NCBI GenBank assembly: GCA_018432565.1
Contig: JAHDSS010000236.1
Span: 1 to 5,466 of the forward strand
Length of the DNA stretch: 5,466 bases
Source of the DNA: Kiritimatiellia bacterium
Lineage (GTDB): Bacteria > Verrucomicrobiota > Kiritimatiellia > CAIQIC01 > Lenti-01
Direction: 5' to 3'
The translations under genes were made by a program, and so were the position numbers. The notes beneath the pieces are model-generated. The model ran no database searches and was not told where the DNA came from. It was given only the letters and a program-made list of their open reading frames with translations. Below, piece by piece: positions 1 to 5,466 of this stretch. Every line of letters begins with the position of its first letter. Position 1 is the stretch's first letter.

Positions 1-6
1 CCCCTC

Positions 7-141
7 GGGCGCATCCCCGTTTCATTGACCTCCATCGGCGGCTGGAAGCCGCCGGTCCCTTGGGATTTGACGGGACGGGCGGCATCCTGCCGCCCCTTTT
101 CATGAAAATGGGTTCTGGGTCAGTGAAACGGGGATGCGCCC
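7..141. mobile_element. MITE-like element with 24-base terminal inverted repeats
   Basis: Bases 7-30 and 118-141 are inverted repeats of each other with 23 of 24 positions matching; the only difference pairs T25 with G123. Both ends start GGGCGCATCCCCGTTTCA when read inward. The interior has no credible gene but holds two GC-rich hairpins (36-42/48-54 and 77-84/88-95) and the perfect palindrome TTTTCATGAAAA at 97-108. The left flank (1-6, CCCCTC) equals the last six bases of the nine that follow the right end (142-150, CCGCCCCTC), so a 9-base target duplication is possible, but its first three bases lie outside the window and the region is C-rich. A short non-autonomous insertion that needs a transposase elsewhere is my inference. 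It lies 25 bases beyond the stop of the barrel gene, so a role as a large two-way transcription stop is the main alternative. Confidence 0.55.
77..100 (+). terminator. Possible intrinsic terminator for rightward transcripts
   Basis: An 8-base stem, GGGCGGCA with TGCCGCCC (77-84 and 88-95), has a three-base loop and is followed by C and four T (97-100). This is a GC hairpin plus short T-run in the plus direction only; read leftward there is no T-run. It sits inside the inverted-repeat element, so it may simply be part of that element. The T-run is short, so strength is uncertain. Confidence 0.3.
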
Positions 142-166
142 CCGCCCCTCCCCTCCGGAACGAACA

Positions 167-1573
167 TCAGAACTGATAATCCAGCCCGTAGGTCACGACA
201 TGCTCTTCCTTCGCCCCGTCGTCGTGAAAATTCGAGTTTTCCCAAGTATAGGTATAGGCCAGGCTGCGGCTCAGGCGCCGGGACAACTGACGGGAATGCC
301 CCAGCGACACATCCATCGTGGTCGTCTTCTCCGTCTCTTCGTCCCCCTCCAGCGGCGTGCTCAGCTCGTATTCCGCCGAGAATCCGACGCTCAGGCCGTA
401 AAACAGGATGTCCTTGACGCCAAAGGTGTAGCCATATGTGGTCGTTTCCGTGTCCGCCGTGGAACCAAACGTATCCCTCGGCTCCTGCTTGAAGCTGAAG
501 GCATGCTGCGCCCGGGGTCCCAGCTGCTGGCTCAACTGCACGTTGTATTCAAACGTGACCTCGTCGTCTTCCTCGCTGTTGTTGGACAAGGATACTTCGT
601 CGTCGGTCCAGGTGTCCTCCCAGGTGGCGGAAAACGACAGATTCACGGCTTTCGTCAGCTGAAACTCGTCCATCACCGTGATCGTGTGCGTCGGCTCCCA
701 GGTGGGGTCCTGGCTTTCTCCGTCGGCGGTCTCCACTTCTTCATACTCAAATCCGAAGGAATACGTGATTTTCGGATGCCGCAGCCAACTCAGGGGAATC
801 GCCCCGGAAAGGCCCACATTCTGCGTGGTTTCGTCCTGTTCCTCCCCCGACTCCGTGTATTCGGTCACGACATTTTCCCAGGAATAATACAGGCTCCCCC
901 AGGAAAACACATCCCAATAGATCCCTCCGAACAGCGTGGTTTCATCCTGGTCGTCCGCCTTGTATTCCTCCTTGTCATGGCGTTCGCGGGAATAATCCGC
1001 ATGGGTCTCCACGCGCAGTTTGCCCATGTTCCAGTTCAGAAAAACCGTCCCCTCCAGCGTCTCCATGGGATCCCGCTTGGACCCCCCGGGCCGATAAGTC
1101 GAATCCTGCTCGGATTCGACTTCCCGGGACGCCATGCCGCTTCCACCCAGCGTAATCCGGGGCAGAACCGTCTGGAAATCCACGGTCAAATTGTAGAGTT
1201 CCGTGTCTTCGTCATTCCGCTGGAAATAATCCATGTACTCGTAGGCCGCGCCGAAATTCAGGGTGGTGGTCGGCCGCATCGCCACGGGCGACGACCGCAG
1301 GGTCAGCCCGGGGCTCCAATAGAAATCCCCCTTCTCATAGTTCGGATCCTCTTCCTCCGGATAGGCTCCGTCAATGTTGCTTTCATAGCCCACCTCCATC
1401 CGGCCGGTCAAAAAAAGATCAATATTCCCCAGCCGCAGCGTCTGGCCCCAGGCCGGCCCGCCCAGCCCCAGGCAAACCAGCAGAAACCACCGCCGGCCGC
1501 CAGACGGAAACCAGCGCCCCCGCATCACGCGAAGGCGCCGCATCCCGCCAGTTGGAAAAGGCATCTGCATCAC
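167..1573 (-). CDS. Outer-membrane beta-barrel protein, about 20 predicted strands
   Basis: Up to 468 residues. Numbering from the GTG at 1573, residues 18-43 look like a signal peptide: arginines, a WFLLVCLGLGG core, then AWG|Q as a likely cleavage site. The rest alternates amphipathic strands with hydrophilic stretches. About ten long, mostly acidic segments (for example near 67-80, 119-125, 201-211, 240-248, 322-338 and 408-416) alternate with short turns (VLPR, MGK, VFSW, LTKA), as expected of a barrel of about 20 strands with acidic surface loops. The protein ends in YQF; a terminal Phe is the usual signal for barrel assembly by the BAM complex. The YESNI motif near the mature N-terminus resembles putative porin / EpsL-like barrels, but I cannot name the family. 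The start is uncertain: GTG 1573 and ATG 1570, 1564, 1543 and 1525 are all in frame, none has a clear ribosome binding site, and an in-frame TGA at 1595-1597 sets the limit. ATG 1525 or 1543 gives the most typical signal peptide. It follows the lipoprotein gene by about 65 bases and is probably cotranscribed. Substrate unknown. Confidence 0.85.
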   Translation of the reverse strand: MMQMPFPTGGMRRLRVMRGRWFPSGGRRWFLLVCLGLGGPAWGQTLRLGNIDLFLTGRMEVGYESNIDGAYPEEEDPNYEKGDFYWSPGLTLRSSPVAMRPTTTLNFGAAYEYMDYFQRNDEDTELYNLTVDFQTVLPRITLGGSGMASREVESEQDSTYRPGGSKRDPMETLEGTVFLNWNMGKLRVETHADYSRERHDKEEYKADDQDETTLFGGIYWDVFSWGSLYYSWENVVTEYTESGEEQDETTQNVGLSGAIPLSWLRHPKITYSFGFEYEEVETADGESQDPTWEPTHTITVMDEFQLTKAVNLSFSATWEDTWTDDEVSLSNNSEEDDEVTFEYNVQLSQQLGPRAQHAFSFKQEPRDTFGSTADTETTTYGYTFGVKDILFYGLSVGFSAEYELSTPLEGDEETEKTTTMDVSLGHSRQLSRRLSRSLAYTYTWENSNFHDDGAKEEHVVTYGLDYQF

Positions 1574-1597
1574 CGGGCCGTTCGCCGGGCGGCGTCA

Positions 1598-1632
1598 CCC
1601 CGTCTGCTTGATCACCACCCGGACAGACGGGG
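1598..1632. repeat. Perfect 9-base inverted repeat between lipoprotein and barrel genes
   Basis: CCCCGTCTG at 1598-1606 and CAGACGGGG at 1624-1632 are perfect inverted copies with a 17-base loop. They fall in the short gap after the lipoprotein stop. No T-run follows on the minus strand, so this is not a classical terminator. It could be an RNA stem that tunes readthrough, message stability or translation of the barrel gene, which lacks a clear Shine-Dalgarno sequence. A competing small stem, GGGGCTCCCC, overlaps at 1629-1638. Confidence 0.5.
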
Positions 1633-1638
1633 CTCCCC

Positions 1639-1983
1639 TTACCGAGCGCTCTTGTTGGGATTGTATTCGCGAACCGTGGTGGGAGATCCGGTGAAATCTC
1701 CCGGCTCGCCCCACTGGACCACCTTGCCGTTCTCGAAATACACCCAATACGTCTTCGGCGTCCAGGTGAACATCGGCGGCAGATACTCCCACACCTCCGT
1801 CCACTCATCGCTCTCGTACACCTTCGCCGCGCGGATCGTGAACGGCTTGCCGATCGCCTCCTGCACGGCCTCCGGCTCCATGCCCAGCTGCAAACGGCTC
1901 ACATCCACGTTCCAGGACGCGCACGCTCCCAGAAACAGTATCATCATCAGCCCGGCCAGAATCCCACTTGCTGCTCGCCTCAT
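1639..1983 (-). CDS. BamE/SmpA-like outer-membrane lipoprotein
   Basis: A 114-residue protein. Residues 1-20 form a lipoprotein signal peptide (two arginines, then a hydrophobic core), with lipobox LGAC and Cys21 as the lipidation site. Ala at +2 fits export to the outer membrane. Residues 30-47 (LQLGMEPEAVQEAIGKP) match the first helix pattern of SmpA/OmlA (BamE-like) domains, with GM, a Val and a closing G-x-P. The second half has the usual strand pattern, with VWEY (64-67) and YWVYFENGKVVQWG (79-92). True BamE is a BAM accessory subunit, but many short lipoproteins share this fold, so the domain is clearer than the function. The ATG at 1983 is preceded by GGAAGGGAG with 7 bases of spacing, which fixes the start. 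It has its own candidate promoter and lies just upstream of the barrel gene, so a shared envelope role is plausible. Confidence 0.85.
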   Translation of the reverse strand: MRRAASGILAGLMMILFLGACASWNVDVSRLQLGMEPEAVQEAIGKPFTIRAAKVYESDEWTEVWEYLPPMFTWTPKTYWVYFENGKVVQWGEPGDFTGSPTTVREYNPNKSAR

Positions 1984-2040
1984 CGCTTTTCTCCCTTCCG
2001 GTGAAGGATTGCCCTTGATCCCATATAGATATACGGAAGA

Positions 2041-2069
2041 ATTGTGCCAGAGGCCCCGCCTGCTGACAA
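2041..2069 (-). promoter_or_regulatory. Candidate sigma-70-type promoter for the lipoprotein/barrel unit
   Basis: On the minus strand, TTGTCA (2064-2069, 5/6 to TTGACA) is separated by 17 bases from CACAAT (2041-2046, 4/6 to TATAAT). TG lies one base before the -10, an extended -10 feature. Transcription would start near 2034, giving a leader of about 50 bases. It lies in the 143-base gap after etfA, in which I see no clear intrinsic terminator, so some readthrough from the etf operon is possible. Confidence 0.5.
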
Positions 2070-2126
2070 GCAAAAGGGCCCGACAAAATGCTTTTTCACG
2101 TTTTTCTAATAATTCCGCAGGCCGTT

Positions 2127-3317
2127 TCACTGCCGCAGAGCCTTGATCAGTTCCGGCACCACCTCGAACAAACCCCCCACGATGCCGATGTCCGCCACGG
2201 CGAAAATCGGCGCCTCCGGATCCTTGTTGATCGCAATGATCGTGTCGCTGCTGCTCATCCCCACCAGATGCTGGATCTGGCCGGACACGCCGCAGGCGAT
2301 GTAGATCTTGGGCCGCACGGTCTTGCCCGTCTGGCCCACCTGGTGGAAGCTGGAAATCCAGCCCGCATCCACCGCGGCCCGGCTCGCCCCCACCGCCGCG
2401 CCGCCCAGCGCGTCCGCCAGTTCCGCCAGCAGCTTGAAGTTCTCCGCCCCCCCCAGCCCGCGGCCGCCGGTTACGATGAACTCCGCCCCGGCCACGTTCA
2501 CTTCGTTCTGCATCGCATTGACCGTCTCCAGCACCCGGACGACCGGCGCCTTCAACTCCACCGTCTCGTCCAGCCGCTCGCCCGTCCGGCCGGCCTCGGG
2601 CGCCGGCCGGGCAAACACCTTGGGCCGCACCGTGGCCATCTGGGGCCGGTGATTCGGACACAGGATCGTCGCCAGAATGTTGCCGCCGAACGCCGGCCGC
2701 GTCTGGAGCAGCTGCCGCGTTTCGGGGTCCACCGCCAGTTCCGTGCAATCCGCCGTCAGGCCCGTATTCACCTGGATCGCCACGCGGGCGATGAACCCCC
2801 GGCCGATGCTGGTGGCTCCGGCCAGCACGATTTCCGGCTTGTGCCGGCGGATCAGTTCGCTCATCGCCTCGGCATACGGCTCGGACGTGTAGGCTTCGAG
2901 CGCCGGATGATCCACCACATACACCCGATCCGCGCCGTGCTCGAACAGCGGCGCGACGCAATCGCCCACCCCGTATCCCAGCAGCACCGCTCCCAGGCGG
3001 ACGCCAAGCTGATCCGCCAGTTCGCGGCCCTTGCCCAGCAGTTCAAACGCCACCTCCTGCAGGCGCCCCCTGCGCTGCTCGGCCACCACCCACAGCCCGC
3101 GAAATGCCCCCGGCGCCGCCGCCGCCGGCGCCGCCGGCGCCGCCGCCAGCGACAGCGCCCCGACCGGACACACCTCCACGCACGCCCCGCAGGCCGTGCA
3201 GGCCTCGTTGACCTCCACCTTGCCGTCCGATGCCCGCTGCGTCAGCGCGCAGAACGGACATACCGCCACGCACGCCCCGCAGCCGGTGCACAGGTCCAAA
3301 TCAATATTCAACGCCAT
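2127..3317 (-). CDS. etfA: Electron transfer flavoprotein alpha subunit with N-terminal ferredoxin domain
   Basis: A 396-residue protein. Residues 1-56 form a two-cluster ferredoxin-like domain with two CxxCxxCxxxCP motifs (Cys 10/13/16/20 and 40/43/46/50), expected to bind two [4Fe-4S] clusters. An Ala/Pro linker (57-71) leads to a full-length Etf alpha body of about 325 residues. TRPAFGGNILATI (206-218) is a conserved Etf alpha stretch. The FAD domain covers roughly 270-396, with GGRGLGG (284-290), VGASRAAVDAGW, QVGQTGK, and the family signature at 338-364 (IYIACGVSGQIQH ... AIN), then NKDPEAPIF. With EtfB it forms the flavoprotein that exchanges electrons with the acyl-CoA dehydrogenase encoded first in the operon. 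The added cluster domain is known from CarE and LctC-type subunits of bifurcating complexes, so ferredoxin (or a similar acceptor) as a partner is a good inference. The start at 3317 is supported by an AGGAG site overlapping the etfB stop. Confidence 0.96.
   Translation of the reverse strand: MALNIDLDLCTGCGACVAVCPFCALTQRASDGKVEVNEACTACGACVEVCPVGALSLAAAPAAPAAAAPGAFRGLWVVAEQRRGRLQEVAFELLGKGRELADQLGVRLGAVLLGYGVGDCVAPLFEHGADRVYVVDHPALEAYTSEPYAEAMSELIRRHKPEIVLAGATSIGRGFIARVAIQVNTGLTADCTELAVDPETRQLLQTRPAFGGNILATILCPNHRPQMATVRPKVFARPAPEAGRTGERLDETVELKAPVVRVLETVNAMQNEVNVAGAEFIVTGGRGLGGAENFKLLAELADALGGAAVGASRAAVDAGWISSFHQVGQTGKTVRPKIYIACGVSGQIQHLVGMSSSDTIIAINKDPEAPIFAVADIGIVGGLFEVVPELIKALRQ
3112..3147. 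repeat. GCC-rich triplet repeat encoding the EtfA linker
   Basis: The unit GGCGCCGCC occurs at 3112-3120, 3127-3135 and 3136-3144, with extra GCC triplets between and after, giving 36 bases of nearly pure GCC/GGC triplets. Read on the minus strand it encodes Ala and Pro at EtfA residues 58-69, the flexible joint between the ferredoxin domain and the Etf body. Slippage here would change linker length in whole codons without breaking the frame. Confidence 0.6.
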
Positions 3318-3326
3318 GCCCTTGCT

Positions 3327-3332
3327 CTCCTA
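3327..3332 (-). promoter_or_regulatory. etfA ribosome binding site overlapping the etfB stop
   Basis: On the minus strand the etfB stop TAG (3332-3330) runs into the Shine-Dalgarno sequence as TAGGAG, 9 bases before the etfA ATG. Ribosomes ending on etfB therefore stop on the etfA initiation site. This fixes the etfA start and suggests translational coupling, which would keep the two subunits at equal amounts. Confidence 0.75.
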
Positions 3333-4121
3333 GATCACCTGGCGCTCGCGGAGCGCCTCCACCAGCTTGCGGGCCATCGCGGCCGGCTCCTCGCCCTGCC
3401 ATTTCACCCCGCCCGTCTTGGGCGGCGGCGAGAAAATCTTCACCACCCGCGTCGGCGACGCCGTCAGGCCGATCCGGGACGGATCCGCCCCGATCTGCTC
3501 CGCCGTCACCGGCGCAATCTCCAGCTTCTTGGCCGCCATCTTTCCGCGCAGCGACGCCATCCGGGGCACGTTGGCCTCCTTCAGCACCGTCAGGGCGCAG
3601 GGCAGCGCCACCTCCAGCCGTTCATAGCCGTCTTCAAACGCCCGCTGCACCACCGCCTGGCCCCCGGCGACCTCGATGCCGAACGCGTAGGTAATGCACG
3701 GCAGCCCCAGCCAGTCGGCCACCCCTGGCCCCACCTGCGCCGTGTCGCCGTCGATCGCCTGCTTGCCAAACAGCACCAGGTCCGGCTTCGGCTCCAGCGT
3801 GCCGATCGCCCGGCTCAGCGCATAGCTGGTCGCCCACGTATCCGATCCCGCAAACGCCTTGTCGCACAGCAGCATCACCTCGTCCGCCCCGCGCCCCACC
3901 GCCTCCTTCAGAACCGCCGCCGCCTGCGCCGGCCCCATCGTCAGCGCCGTCACCTTCGTTCCGGGATGCTTCTCCTTGAGCTGCAGCGCCATTTCCAGCG
4001 CGTTCTCGTCGAAGGGATTCATGACCGATTCCACCCCGTCGCGCACCAGCGTATTGGTTTCCGGATGAATCCGGACCTGGGTGGTGTTCGGGACCTGCTT
4101 GACGCAAACGACAATATGCAT
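3330..4121 (-). CDS. etfB: Electron transfer flavoprotein beta subunit
   Basis: A 263-residue protein of normal family length. It begins MHIVVCVKQVPNT, the typical first strand of Etf beta. MNPFDENALEMAL (34-46) and the nucleotide-binding stretch GKQAIDGDTAQVGP (119-132) follow. LPCALTVLKEANVPRMASLR (173-192) and the GKMAAKKLEI after it match the conserved C-terminal Etf beta pattern that contacts the dehydrogenase. The AIDGDTAQVGP form is common in EtfB of anaerobes; whether the site binds FAD and NADH (bifurcating) or AMP (ordinary Etf) needs an alignment. The ATG at 4121 has GGAGG about 10 bases upstream. It lies 35 bases after the dehydrogenase gene and 12 bases before etfA. An in-frame upstream extension exists, but it runs into the end of the dehydrogenase gene and does not look like Etf. 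Confidence 0.96.
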   Translation of the reverse strand: MHIVVCVKQVPNTTQVRIHPETNTLVRDGVESVMNPFDENALEMALQLKEKHPGTKVTALTMGPAQAAAVLKEAVGRGADEVMLLCDKAFAGSDTWATSYALSRAIGTLEPKPDLVLFGKQAIDGDTAQVGPGVADWLGLPCITYAFGIEVAGGQAVVQRAFEDGYERLEVALPCALTVLKEANVPRMASLRGKMAAKKLEIAPVTAEQIGADPSRIGLTASPTRVVKIFSPPPKTGGVKWQGEEPAAMARKLVEALRERQVI

Positions 4122-4156
4122 GCGATCGTTTCCTCCGCGGATGGTCCGCCCCTCCC

Positions 4157-5332
4157 CTATTTCCGGGCCGCCGCCGCGTATTCCTTGTTCAGGGCCAGCC
4201 CGATGATGTCGCGCTGGATCTGGTTCGTCCCCTCGTAAATCTGCAGGATCTTCGCGTCGCGCATCATCTTCTCGACGGGGTACTCTTTCATGTATCCATA
4301 GCCGCCGAACACCTGCACGGCGTCCGTCGCCACCTGCATCGCCGCGTCCGACGCATACATCTTGCACATCGCCGAGAATTTCGAGTAGTCCTTCGATCCC
4401 GCGTCAATGGTCTTTACCACCGCATAGGTCAGCGCGCGGGCCGTTTCCACCTTCGTGGCCATCTCCGCCAGCATCCAGCTCAAGCCCTGGTTGGCGATGA
4501 TCGGCCGTCCGAACTGTTCGCGCACCTTGGCATAGGCCACGGCCTCGTCCAGCGCGCCCTGCGCCAGCCCCACCGCCTGCGCCGCGATCCCCGGCCGCGA
4601 CACGTCGAACGTCTTCATCGCCCAGATGAACCCCGTCCCCTCGCGCCCGATCAGGTTCTCCGCCGGCACCTCGCAGTCCTCGAAAATCAGCTCCCGCGTC
4701 GCGCTCGCCCGGATCCCCAGCTTGTTCTCCTTCTTGCCGAAGCTGAACCCCGGCGTCCCCTTCTCCACGATGAACGCGCTGACGCCCCGCGCCCCGCGCG
4801 CCCTGTCCGTCACCGCAAACACCGTGTAGATGTCCGCCTCGCCCCCGTTGGTGATCCACTGCTTCGTGCCGTTCAGCACGTATTTGTCGCCCTTCCTGAC
4901 CGCCGTCGTGCGGATCGAGCCCGCATCCGATCCCGCGTTCGGCTCGGTCAGCGCATAGGCCGCCCACTTCTCCCCCCGGGCCAGCGGCGGCAGGTACTTC
5001 TTTTTCTGCGCCTCGCTGCCCCCGATCAGAATCGGATCCGCCCCCAGTCCGTTGGCCGCATACGACACCGATACCCCGATGCAGATCCGGCTCAACTCCT
5101 CTACCGCGATGATGTTGGGCATGCTGTCGCCCTCGAACGTCCCGCCGTACTCCGCCGGAATGTACAGGCCCATCAAATCCATCTTCCCCAGTTCCCGCAG
5201 AATCTCCGCCGGAAAGCGCCCCTCCTCGTCCAGCTCCGCCCGCACCGGCTTCACCCGCGTCTCCGCAAATTCCCTCACCATGCCGCGGATTTCCTGCGCC
5301 AGCTCCGACAATCCGTAATTCAGTTCCGCCAT
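4157..5332 (-). CDS. bcd: Acyl-CoA dehydrogenase, short-chain / butyryl-CoA dehydrogenase type
   Basis: A 391-residue flavoprotein with the full acyl-CoA dehydrogenase layout: N-terminal helices, a middle beta domain and C-terminal helices. The first family signature is ALTEPNAGSDAGS (127-139); KQWITNGG (157-164) lines the FAD site; the second signature runs from Q340 to D359 and includes GGYGYMKEYPVEKMMRD. The catalytic base is Glu367 in IYEGTNQIQR, the position used by short-chain enzymes such as butyryl-CoA dehydrogenase. It oxidises acyl-CoA to 2-enoyl-CoA or, with a bifurcating Etf, reduces enoyl-CoA. Butyryl/crotonyl-CoA is the default guess; caffeyl-CoA or acryloyl-CoA reductases share this gene order. 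No crotonase or hydroxyacyl-CoA dehydrogenase gene is in the window to settle it. The ATG at 5332 has AAGGAG 8 bases upstream and gives the family length; the frame stays open upstream to 5446, but that part is Arg/Gly-rich and unlike the family. Confidence 0.95.
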   Translation of the reverse strand: MAELNYGLSELAQEIRGMVREFAETRVKPVRAELDEEGRFPAEILRELGKMDLMGLYIPAEYGGTFEGDSMPNIIAVEELSRICIGVSVSYAANGLGADPILIGGSEAQKKKYLPPLARGEKWAAYALTEPNAGSDAGSIRTTAVRKGDKYVLNGTKQWITNGGEADIYTVFAVTDRARGARGVSAFIVEKGTPGFSFGKKENKLGIRASATRELIFEDCEVPAENLIGREGTGFIWAMKTFDVSRPGIAAQAVGLAQGALDEAVAYAKVREQFGRPIIANQGLSWMLAEMATKVETARALTYAVVKTIDAGSKDYSKFSAMCKMYASDAAMQVATDAVQVFGGYGYMKEYPVEKMMRDAKILQIYEGTNQIQRDIIGLALNKEYAAAARK

Positions 5333-5380
5333 CTTCAGACTCCTTCTTCTGGGGCCGCCATCAAAACGCCTTGCCCGCGC

Positions 5381-5409
5381 ACTATGCCAGCCCGCCCCCC
5401 CCCATGCAA
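5381..5409 (-). promoter_or_regulatory. Candidate promoter of the bcd-etfB-etfA operon, with G9 tract in its spacer
   Basis: On the minus strand, TTGCAT (5404-5409, 3/6 to TTGACA) is 17 bases from CATAGT (5381-5386, 4/6 to TATAAT), and TG one base before the -10 gives an extended -10. The start of transcription would be near 5374, leaving a leader of about 42 bases. Nine of the 17 spacer bases are an unbroken G run (C9 at 5395-5403 on the plus strand). The -35 match is weak, so the call rests on the extended -10, the spacing and the position. Confidence 0.4.
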
Positions 5410-5439
5410 CCCAAAGAATCGCTTCACCCGCAAAAACCG

Positions 5440-5466
5440 TTGACATCCCGCCCCTCCCCGCTACAC
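5440..5466 (+). promoter_or_regulatory. Possible divergent rightward promoter, cut by the window end
   Basis: A perfect TTGACA lies at 5440-5445 on the plus strand. After 16 bases the sequence reads TACAC (5462-5466) and then ends, so a -10 of the form TACACN would sit exactly at the edge. This would drive a gene to the right, divergent from bcd. Without the next bases it cannot be confirmed. Confidence 0.25.

Noticed and set aside
2035..2050. Sigma-54 promoter: TGGCAC on the minus strand upstream of the lipoprotein
   Set aside because: The -24 half fits, but the -12 half reads TTCCG instead of TTGCA, losing the key GC pair; a sigma-70 reading with a 17-base spacer fits better.
2070..2126. 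Intrinsic terminator after etfA
   Set aside because: T- and A-rich runs and a GGGCCC palindrome are present, but no stable stem is directly followed by a T-run on the minus strand.
2124..2132. GTTTCACTG resembling the inner end of the terminal inverted repeat at 7-141
   Set aside because: Only 9 bases match, there is no second end nearby, and it overlaps the etfA stop codon; chance is enough.
134..2146. Very long open plus-strand frame (670 codons) opposite the barrel and lipoprotein genes
   Set aside because: Its product is Pro/Arg/His-rich with no domain, it runs antisense through two well-supported genes and the gap between them, and it reflects high GC at third codon positions.
2088..4238. 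Long open plus-strand frame (716 codons) opposite etfA and etfB
   Set aside because: Low-complexity Arg/His/Pro/Leu product, antisense to two genes with clear family signatures; a GC-rich shadow frame.
5333..5446. Extension of the acyl-CoA dehydrogenase to an upstream start at 5446
   Set aside because: The added 38 residues do not resemble the family and would cover the candidate promoter; the ATG at 5332 has a strong ribosome binding site and gives normal length.

Overview
The window holds five genes, all on the minus strand and read from right to left, in GC-rich DNA. No rRNA, tRNA or CRISPR array is visible. The organism is most likely a diderm (Gram-negative) bacterium, because the window encodes an outer-membrane beta-barrel protein and a lipoprotein with an outer-membrane-type signal. 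The acyl-CoA dehydrogenase / ferredoxin-domain EtfA arrangement points to an anaerobic or fermentative way of life. I cannot fix the phylum from this sequence.

Right part (about 2127-5466): a tight operon of acyl-CoA dehydrogenase (bcd-type), etfB and etfA. Gaps are 35 and 12 bases, each gene has a strong Shine-Dalgarno sequence, and the etfA ribosome binding site overlaps the etfB stop codon. EtfA carries an extra N-terminal domain with two CxxCxxCxxxCP [4Fe-4S] motifs, joined by an Ala/Pro linker. This gene order and domain layout resemble acyl-CoA dehydrogenase/Etf complexes that couple enoyl-CoA reduction by NADH to ferredoxin reduction (flavin-based electron bifurcation), for example caffeyl-CoA reductase CarCDE. 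Substrate and direction cannot be read from the sequence. A candidate promoter lies upstream of bcd, with a run of nine C (G on the coding strand) inside its 17-base spacer. A TTGACA box facing right suggests a divergent promoter at the window edge.

Middle and left part (about 160-2070): a second transcription unit with its own candidate promoter. It encodes a 114-residue BamE/SmpA-like lipoprotein, then a beta-barrel protein of up to 468 residues. The barrel sequence divides well into about 20 strands with ten long, mostly acidic loops alternating with short turns, and ends in Phe. A perfect 9-base inverted repeat lies between the two genes.

Left edge (7-141): a 135-base gene-free element with 24-base terminal inverted repeats (23/24 matching), two internal GC hairpins and a perfect AT-rich palindrome. 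It looks like a small non-autonomous transposable element (MITE-like). Flanking bases are compatible with a 9-base target duplication, but this is cut by the window edge.
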